Source: Hyphomicrobiales bacterium
Lineage (GTDB): Bacteria; Pseudomonadota; Alphaproteobacteria; Rhizobiales; Rhizobiaceae
Assembly: GCA_900468805.1 (NCBI GenBank)
Contig: UEIF01000009.1
Span: 186,001-250,000 of the forward strand
Length of the DNA stretch: 64,000 nt
Reading direction: 5' to 3'
How positions within the stretch are numbered: position 1 is the first letter of the stretch; every line of letters begins with the position of its first letter. Shown piece after piece: positions 58,546 through 64,000 of this stretch. The notes beneath the pieces were generated by a model. It was not told where the DNA came from and made no database searches. It saw only the letters and a program-made list of their open reading frames with translations. A program made the translations under genes and the position numbers.

Positions 58546-59255
58546 GATCTTCCCTCACGCGACATGTTCGTCATCGGATCATTCTCCGAACGCCAACGTA
58601 TGAATTTTGCAGGTACACCCGCAGCAACTGAAAACGGTTCGACGTCGGAAACGACAACTGCCCCCGCTCCAACGATAGCCCCCTTCCCGATGGTCACGCC
58701 GGGAAGAATGGTCGCATTCGTTCCGATATCGGCCTCTGCACAGATGCGGACAGGCTTGATTTCAAGATCCGTGCGAATGATCGGCACATCCACCGGCAGT
58801 GCCGTGTGGGTCGAGCCAAGCACCTTGGCGCCAGGCCCCCACCCGACAGAATCCTCGATCACCAGATCACGCGCGTCGAAATAGGCCATCGGGCCGATCC
58901 AGACATTGTCGCCGATCACGCAAGTGCCATCGTAGCGCCCCTGGATATAGGCCTGGGCACCGATGAACACCCCATTGCCGATTTCGAACGTTTCCGGGTG
59001 TTTGAAACCGGCACCGCCTGCGACCTGCAATCCCGTGCCGCAACTGCGCGCAATCGCTTGCCAGATGGCTTTCCGCATCATGGTGTCGACGACACCATCA
59101 CCCGTCGCGAAACGACCGTAGAGTTCGATCAGGCCAGCGCGCCCGTATGATTGCCTGAGCTCTTCGGCCAACCCGGCCTGGTAGGCAGGATCTACCGGCC
59201 TTCCATGACGGCCGTGGACCGCCTGCACAACCCGGGCCTCGCGATTAGCTGACAT
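58542..59255 (-). CDS. acyltransferase with left-handed beta-helix (hexapeptide repeats)
   Basis: A 237-residue protein. An N-terminal helical part (YQAGLAEELRQSYGRAGLIE) precedes hexapeptide repeats from about residue 85: FEIGNGVFIGAQAYIQGRYD, CVIGDNVWIGPMAYFDARDL, ADIGTNATILPGVTIGKGAI, and VGAGAVVVSDVEPFSVAAGV. These fold as a trimeric beta-helix and transfer acetyl or acyl groups. The start 59255 follows GGAGTACGCTT and overlaps the upstream aminotransferase by 11 bases; the frame opens further upstream with non-homologous residues. It probably O- or N-acetylates a sugar in the same pathway. Confidence 0.83.
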   Translation of the reverse strand: MSANREARVVQAVHGRHGRPVDPAYQAGLAEELRQSYGRAGLIELYGRFATGDGVVDTMMRKAIWQAIARSCGTGLQVAGGAGFKHPETFEIGNGVFIGAQAYIQGRYDGTCVIGDNVWIGPMAYFDARDLVIEDSVGWGPGAKVLGSTHTALPVDVPIIRTDLEIKPVRICAEADIGTNATILPGVTIGKGAIVGAGAVVVSDVEPFSVAAGVPAKFIRWRSENDPMTNMSREGRS

Positions 59256-60348
59256 AAGCGTACTCCAGCGCGGCGGCGACCTGATCGACGTGCCACGCCG
59301 GCATCTCGGGATAGATCGGCAGCGAGAGGACCTCCCGTGCGGCGGCTTCCGAGATTGGGAAGTCGCCAGCCTGGTAACCAAGGTCGGCATGCGCCTTTTG
59401 CAGATGAACTGGGATCGGATAGTGCAGCCCAGACTGAATGCTCTCCGCGCTCAGTACGCGCTGAAGCGCATCGCGATCGCGACTTCTAATGGCATAGACG
59501 TGGTAGACGTGGCGCCGGTCGGTGATTTCGACAGGTGTCCTCAAATTTGCCGAACCGCCAAGCAGCGACGAGTAGCGGCGGCCATGGGCACGCCGTGCTT
59601 CTGTCCAGGCTTCGAGATGCCGAAGCTTTATGCGCAGGATCGCACCCTGAATGGCATCCATACGGTAGTTGAAGCCCTTCAGCAGATGGTGATAGCGTTG
59701 TTCCTGACCCCAGTCGCGCAGCATGCGCATCGCCTTGGCCTGATCGTCGCTGTTCGTGACTACGATACCTCCCTCGCCGCAGGCGCCGAGGTTTTTTCCC
59801 GGATAGAAGCTGAAGCAGCCTGACGTGCCGATGCTGCCAGCGCGCGCGCCTTTGTATTGGGCACCGTGCGCCTGGCAAGCGTCCTCGATGATCGGTATGC
59901 GGTAGTGGTCAGCAACCGCCTTGATCGCGTCCATATCGGCCATCTGACCGTAGAGATGGACGGGAATAATGGCCTTGGTTCGGGGCGTGATCTTTGCCTC
60001 GAGCTGAGCCGGATCCATCGTGAGCGTCACGGGCTCGACATCGACGAAGACGGGTCGTGCGCCTGCGTAGCAGATCGCAGATGCGGTCGCCACGAAGGTA
60101 AATGGCACGGTGATGACTTCATCGCCGGAGCCGACGCCTGCAGCGAGAAGCGACAGATGCAGGGCACTCGTCCCGGTGTTGACGGCTATCGCATGTCTGA
60201 CGTTGCAATAATCCGCGAATTCCTGCTCGAAGCGGGCGACTTCCTCGCCCAGAATGTATTGCCCCGAGGCCAGGACGCCGAGCACCGCGGCGTCGATTTC
60301 GTTCTTGAGCGATTGATATTGTGCTTTGAGGTCCAGAAAGGGGATCAT
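59245..60348 (-). CDS. DegT-family aminotransferase, WbpE/WlbC-like
   Basis: A 367-residue PLP enzyme. IPFLDLKAQYQSLKNEIDAA, SGQYILGEEVARFEQEFADY and the PLP-lysine block FSFYPGKNLGACGEGG match WbpE/WlbC, which aminates the 3-keto group of UDP-GlcNAc(3-keto)A with glutamate. The flanking genes encode a WlbA-like dehydrogenase and a WlbB-like N-acetyltransferase, the partners expected in this route. The start overlaps the dehydrogenase stop as ATGA. dTDP-3-amino-hexose aminotransferases of the same family remain a possible alternative. Confidence 0.88.
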   Translation of the reverse strand: MIPFLDLKAQYQSLKNEIDAAVLGVLASGQYILGEEVARFEQEFADYCNVRHAIAVNTGTSALHLSLLAAGVGSGDEVITVPFTFVATASAICYAGARPVFVDVEPVTLTMDPAQLEAKITPRTKAIIPVHLYGQMADMDAIKAVADHYRIPIIEDACQAHGAQYKGARAGSIGTSGCFSFYPGKNLGACGEGGIVVTNSDDQAKAMRMLRDWGQEQRYHHLLKGFNYRMDAIQGAILRIKLRHLEAWTEARRAHGRRYSSLLGGSANLRTPVEITDRRHVYHVYAIRSRDRDALQRVLSAESIQSGLHYPIPVHLQKAHADLGYQAGDFPISEAAAREVLSLPIYPEMPAWHVDQVAAALEYAYVS

Positions 60349-61382
60349 GCAATGCGCCTCGCCTCTTCGAGCTCGATGATACGACCGCGCTGGGCGAGCG
60401 ACCGGCTCGCTGCTTCAAGGGTGCGAACGACACGCAACCCGGCCTGGCCGTCCGTAATGGGGCGCGAATTCTGCTCGATGCACTCTACGAACTGATCCAG
60501 TTCGCGTTTCAATGCTTCGGTCATATCGAGCTTGGGCGCCCACATGTCGCCGCTGCGGTAGCCGACCATCATCTGATGCACCTTCTCGCCGTAGGCCTGA
60601 GAATTGGGGTTCAGCGTGATGCCCTTGTCGTAAACCTTGATCTTTTCGCTGGGCTCCAGATCGTCGTAGACGACCATCTTGTTGCTGCCGCCGATCAGTG
60701 TGCGGCGCACCTTGACCGGCGCCAGCCAATTGACGTGGATGTGGGCTATAAGCTTGCTTTCGAAGAAAAGCGTCAGATAGGCGATATTCTCCGGTTCGCC
60801 GAGCACATGGCTCATGCCCGTCGCTGAAACGGCCACCGGCCTTTCCTGCACAACATGGTCCAGGATGGAGAGATCATGCACCGCGAGGTCCCAGATGACG
60901 CTCACATCGTGCTGGAAGAGGCCCAGGTTGACCCGAACCGAGTCGTAGTAATACATGTCGCCCAGGCCGCTTTCGACCAGTTCGCGCATCTTGCGGACGG
61001 CGCCGGTGTGGACGAAGGTATGATCCACGGCCAGCACGAGGCCTCGGCGCGCGGCCTCGTCGACCATGCGCGAGGCCTCCTCCGTCGTCGATGCCATCGG
61101 TTTTTCGACGAAGACATGTTTTCCGGCCATCATAGCCTGCATTGCGAGCTTGAAATGGGTTGAGACCGGCGTTGCAATGGCGATTGCGTCCACTTTCGGA
61201 TCGCGCAGGACTTCCTCGAAATTATCGGTGATCTCTATCGCGGGGTAGCGGCTTTTAACTGCCGCCAACCGCTCCACATTGAGATCACAGACCGAAATGA
61301 GCTGCGCGCCGGCCGCTTCCGAAATGTTGCGAACCAGGTTTGGCCCCCAATAGCCATATCCAACAACAGCAATACCGATCAT
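60345..61382 (-). CDS. Gfo/Idh-family nucleotide-sugar 3-dehydrogenase, WlbA/WbpB-like
   Basis: A 345-residue NAD-dependent oxidoreductase. The Rossmann motif is IGIAVVGYGYWGPNLVRNIS. The EKP block is KHVFVEKPMASTTEEA, and DLAVHDLSILDHVV contains the catalytic D-x3-H-D. YGYWGPNLVRN is characteristic of WlbA/WbpB-type enzymes that oxidise C3 of UDP-GlcNAcA. It overlaps the acetyltransferase and the aminotransferase by 4 bases each, so the three are translationally coupled. The UDP-GlcNAc 6-dehydrogenase (WbpA) that supplies substrate is not in the window. Confidence 0.87.
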   Translation of the reverse strand: MIGIAVVGYGYWGPNLVRNISEAAGAQLISVCDLNVERLAAVKSRYPAIEITDNFEEVLRDPKVDAIAIATPVSTHFKLAMQAMMAGKHVFVEKPMASTTEEASRMVDEAARRGLVLAVDHTFVHTGAVRKMRELVESGLGDMYYYDSVRVNLGLFQHDVSVIWDLAVHDLSILDHVVQERPVAVSATGMSHVLGEPENIAYLTLFFESKLIAHIHVNWLAPVKVRRTLIGGSNKMVVYDDLEPSEKIKVYDKGITLNPNSQAYGEKVHQMMVGYRSGDMWAPKLDMTEALKRELDQFVECIEQNSRPITDGQAGLRVVRTLEAASRSLAQRGRIIELEEARRIA

Positions 61383-61885
61383 CGCATTCCTCCCAACGTT
61401 TGCATGTTGACTGACCGGTCATGAACGCGACCGGTGATCCTGGCCGGTACGCCGGCAACGATAGCGCCGTCAGGCACGTCCTTGGTTACGACCGCACCGG
61501 CGCCAACCTGCGCGGCCTCTCCGATGGTCACGCCAGGCAGAATGGTGGCGTTGCTGCCGATCGACGCGTGGCGCTTGACCAGAGTGGGGATGACAACCCA
61601 GTCGGCTTCGGTCTGCAGACTGCCATCGGAATTGACGGCGCGCGGATAGGTATCATTGGTGAACATGACCCCGTGGCCGATAAAAACGCCTTCTTCCAGC
61701 GTCACGCCTTCACAAAGGAAGGAATGGCTGGAGATCTTGCAGTCTTTCCCGACGAGGACGTTTTTCTGGATTTCAACGAAGGTGCCGATGCGCGTGCCGG
61801 CGCCGATCGTGCAGCCGTAGAGATTCACAAGATCTCGATGATGGATGACGCAGCTATCATCCAGCTTGACGTTCGATGCAATCAT
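61379..61885 (-). CDS. N-acetyltransferase with hexapeptide repeats, WlbB/WbpD-like
   Basis: A 168-residue left-handed beta-helix acetyltransferase: DDSCVIHHRDLVNLYGCTIG, GTRIGTFVEIQKNVLVGKDC, SSHSFLCEGVTLEEGVFIGH, and SIGSNATILPGVTIGEAAQV. FVEIQKNV and SHSFLCEGV resemble WlbB/WbpD, which N-acetylates the 3-amino group made by the aminotransferase. Start 61885 begins the homologous region; an in-frame extension to 61993 lacks such sequence. It is the first gene of the six-gene operon, preceded by a 556-base intergenic region that must hold the promoter. Confidence 0.86.
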   Translation of the reverse strand: MIASNVKLDDSCVIHHRDLVNLYGCTIGAGTRIGTFVEIQKNVLVGKDCKISSHSFLCEGVTLEEGVFIGHGVMFTNDTYPRAVNSDGSLQTEADWVVIPTLVKRHASIGSNATILPGVTIGEAAQVGAGAVVTKDVPDGAIVAGVPARITGRVHDRSVNMQTLGGMR

Positions 61886-62441
61886 TACGCATGCACCCCT
61901 ACTCTTCAACAAACCCCGATTTCCAGATGAAACCGAACAATCATATGATTGCGCCCAAGGTTTCATCGCGACGGGACAACTATTTCTTCCCATTCAAAGA
62001 GAATTGTTTTTGTTATCTGAGTAAAGAAACAAAACGTCGAAGCTTATTCACCTAAAGACGTATCTACTTAGGACGACGTACGCCGAAGTTCATAGCCCGC
62101 GATCAATTTTGGTGGTGGAGCAAATCCGGATTTGACTCAGTCATACGCCGGCGGCTGACATTATTTTCATGCGTTTAGCGGCTCGATCCGTAGCCGGGGT
62201 GCAACGTAATCAACCATTCGGGGAACGGCTTAGTATCGTATAAGTTTAGATCAAGAATTACGTCCTCTTTACACCTTCCGATGGAACTAATGTGGGCATT
62301 TAACCTATATTAGCTAGTTTAACATCACGAGAACTGTGGTATTGAATTCCTACTTTAGTGCTTCCAAACCCTCATATCTGAAGGGCTTGAGTGTTCGATT
62401 TTGTTGAGGCGTAGGGAAACTCGGCTGGGGAGGATGAGGCA
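61886..62441. other. long AT-rich intergenic region between divergent operon and luxR-type gene
   Basis: 556 bases without a supported gene on either strand. It is noticeably more AT-rich than the flanking genes, especially 61980-62060 and 62230-62360. It must contain the promoters of the sugar operon (minus) and the LuxR-type gene (plus). I could not identify a convincing hexamer pair, terminator or palindrome. Confidence 0.5.
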
Positions 62442-63266
62442 GTGAATTCAGCGCTAATACCAAATTTAGATCTTAGACAGGAAAATGTAGCTCTTCCACT
62501 TAAGGTAGAGAATAGTTCAGCGGCATCGACCTTGCTGTCGGGGCCAAAGCACTCTCTCATGATCCTGGATAACCGTGAACTTGATCGGCAATGCCTGGCG
62601 CAATGCATGGCGGCCCACAAGACGGATTTACTTATCCTGGCATTTGGAACGGTTGAAGAGTGGAAGCAAAAACGCGACGAGTATCCGCCGCTTTCGGCAA
62701 TCCTCTTGAACATTGGCGGCAAAAAAATCGACGATCCGGCCGTCTCGGAGCAAATCAGTAGCCTTTCGTCGGAATTCGGGACGATACCAGTCATCGTACT
62801 GGCTGATAGCGACGATTTCACCCAAATCGTGCGGGCGCTCGAATTTGGAGCCAAGGGCTACATACCCGCCTCGGTCAGCGTCAGCGTCTGTATGGAACTG
62901 ATCGCGCTGTCAGTGGCGGGAGGCGTTTTTGTGCCTGCGAGCACCCTATTCGCCATGCGTCATTTGCTGGAGTCCAGCAACTCGATCGCTCGCCCGTTGG
63001 CCGGCATATTCACGGATCGTCAGGCCGAAGTTGTAGAGGCTCTCCGGCGCGGAAAGGCGAACAAGATCATCGCCTATGAGCTCAATCTGCGGGAAAGCAC
63101 CGTCAAGGTTCATGTTCGCAACATCATGAAAAAGGTAAAAGCAACCAACAGAACAGAGGTCGTGTTCAAGATAAACGATCTCTTCAAGGAAAGTATTACC
63201 GCCCCCGAAAAAAGCAGAGACCGAGCAGATGCTATCGGACGATCAACTGTTGCGTCACATCACTAA
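62442..63266 (+). CDS. LuxR-type regulator with degenerate receiver domain
   Basis: A 274-residue regulator. After a 35-residue N-terminal extension, residues about 37-155 fit a receiver fold (SLMILDNRELDRQCLAQCMA, IPVIVLADSDDFTQIVRALE, FGAKGYIPASVS). The phospho-Asp position is Asn90 (AILLNIGG), and only one acidic residue remains at beta1, so phosphorylation is unlikely. The C-terminal LuxR/GerE HTH (about 195-250) reads FTDRQAEVVEALRRGKANKI, then LNLRESTVKVHVRNIMKKVK. The GTG start follows GGGGAGGATGAGGCA. It is divergent from the acetylated amino-sugar operon and may control it. Confidence 0.83.
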   Translation: MNSALIPNLDLRQENVALPLKVENSSAASTLLSGPKHSLMILDNRELDRQCLAQCMAAHKTDLLILAFGTVEEWKQKRDEYPPLSAILLNIGGKKIDDPAVSEQISSLSSEFGTIPVIVLADSDDFTQIVRALEFGAKGYIPASVSVSVCMELIALSVAGGVFVPASTLFAMRHLLESSNSIARPLAGIFTDRQAEVVEALRRGKANKIIAYELNLRESTVKVHVRNIMKKVKATNRTEVVFKINDLFKESITAPEKSRDRADAIGRSTVASHH

Positions 63267-63288
63267 CGCGGTCTTGACCTGAGCCATG

Positions 63289-63320
63289 CTCGGCGGCGCA
63301 AAGCAAAATGCGCCGCCGAG
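63289..63320. repeat. perfect GC-rich hairpin downstream of luxR-type gene
   Basis: CTCGGCGGCGCA, loop AAGCAAAA, TGCGCCGCCGAG: a 12-base-pair perfect stem beginning 23 bases after the stop codon. No T-run follows on either strand, so it may act as a transcript-stabilising or rho-assisted element rather than a standard intrinsic terminator. Confidence 0.55.
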
Positions 63321-64000
63321 GCACGATCTGGCACCAGGGCGCCAAAGCTTGGATGTGATCGCTCAGCCTGCGAAGGTCGCCATGTGCATCTCCACTTCCG
63401 GCTCTGCCCTACACGCAATAGCCCACCGCTGATTCTTCCTCGCCAATTTCCCTGGCTCGGCCTAGACTGGGCAGCCGCCTGTAGTCCTTGGGGTTGGCGG
63501 GCTGCTGAGCTCGTCTTCCAGAATAACTCAATGAAAACATGTCGTTTAAGCAATTGCCAGCGATCACGAAGGATGCCTGGAAAGCGCCGTTCGGATCCTG
63601 CGCAACGGGATCCGCTGCGAACGGGAGATCAGACCCTTTGCAAGATGCCAAAAATATCGAAACTCCGGCAGTGGTGGCACGTTTGGCCTCAAGTGATTCA
63701 AGCGCAATGCGATCATCATCTGATCGACGCCTGAGTACAACCGCTGGCGCCAGCCAATATCAAGTCCGTGATGTCTAGACGCTGTACTATCGCCGGTCTC
63801 GCTTTCTTCGAAGGGACCGTGACGAAAAACGTTCGCAAGATCTGGCTGCTGACAACGATCGAGAATCTCGGCGAAGCATGCAAGCCATTCGTGATCGCTT
63901 CGTCTGGGAAGCCGGTGAATGCTCTTTCGATCTGTGGCCGACAGTTCTAAGGCCGGCCGATTGTCTTCTCGACGGTCTCGATCGAGGACGAGGCGCGCAC
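63321..64000. other. region without a convincing gene, possibly decayed
   Basis: About 680 bases to the window end. Open frames of 60-116 codons occur on both strands (for example 63409-63651 minus and 63539-63778 plus) but overlap each other, have no clear ribosome binding sites and match no family I recognise. A short stretch on the minus strand (63540-63651, VAQDPNGAFQASFVIAG) has protein-like composition. The region may hold remnants of inactivated genes or an element continuing beyond the window. Confidence 0.4.

Noticed and set aside
57559..58884. A 441-codon plus-strand frame spanning the epimerase gene.
   Set aside because: The minus-strand epimerase has intact Rossmann and Y-x3-K motifs and couples to its neighbours by ATGA overlaps, so the plus-strand frame is a shadow.
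1..64000. CRISPR arrays, tRNA or rRNA genes, intact transposases, att-site duplications.
   Set aside because: I read both strands for regularly spaced repeats, tRNA arm signatures and DDE transposase motifs and saw none convincing. An untested small RNA or tRNA-like sequence cannot be excluded by eye.

Overview
The window looks like an accessory replicon segment (chromid or megaplasmid) of a Rhizobium-type alphaproteobacterium. The DNA is GC-rich. Gene content is rhizobial: FixL/FixJ/FixK-like regulators, FNR/FixK-type DNA boxes, several sugar ABC importers with dedicated LacI, IclR and TetR regulators, an ExoF-like export protein, and a PrsD/PrsE-like type I secretion pair. I saw no tRNA, rRNA, CRISPR array, replication genes or intact insertion sequence. 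The species and replicon assignment is inference.

1-16.6 kb: an arginine/ornithine catabolism and pH-homeostasis block. After a truncated AI-2E transporter come a K+ channel-like protein and a CAX-type Ca2+/H+ antiporter. The minus-strand operon adiA-like decarboxylase, speF-like ornithine decarboxylase, potE antiporter and periplasmic binding protein follows. Next are an atypical CDF protein, an AdiC-like APC antiporter and the full arginine deiminase operon arcA-arcB-arcC. A perfect FNR/FixK palindrome lies upstream of the decarboxylase operon at class II promoter spacing, and a 12/14 match lies upstream of arcA.

16.8-23.6 kb: a PAS histidine kinase and FixJ-like regulator, two convergent paralogous membrane proteins (one with a C-terminal repeat region), a FixK-like Crp/Fnr regulator, a small secreted protein and a flavin reductase-like protein.

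23.6-40.6 kb: two sugar-type ABC import loci. The first (permease, permease, ATPase, binding protein) is linked to two VOC proteins and an IclR regulator, and both promoters carry the same three-half-site element. A LacI regulator has two operators in front of an isomerase-oxidoreductase pair. The second importer lacks an ATPase and is flanked by a metallophosphoesterase and a tyrosine-phosphatase-type gene with a 3' frameshift.

40.8-53.1 kb: an extra FtsI-type penicillin-binding protein. Then comes a heme-acquisition and cell-surface-signalling locus on the minus strand: ECF sigma, FecR, HasR-like receptor, HasA-like hemophore with an RTX-like C-terminus, secretion ABC protein and adaptor. 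An L,D-transpeptidase and an OmpA-like lipoprotein follow on the plus strand.

53.4-64 kb: surface polysaccharide genes. These are an ExoF-like protein, a Wzx-type flippase, and a six-gene translationally coupled operon for an acetylated 3-amino sugar. A LuxR-type regulator with a degenerate receiver follows, then about 0.7 kb with no convincing gene.
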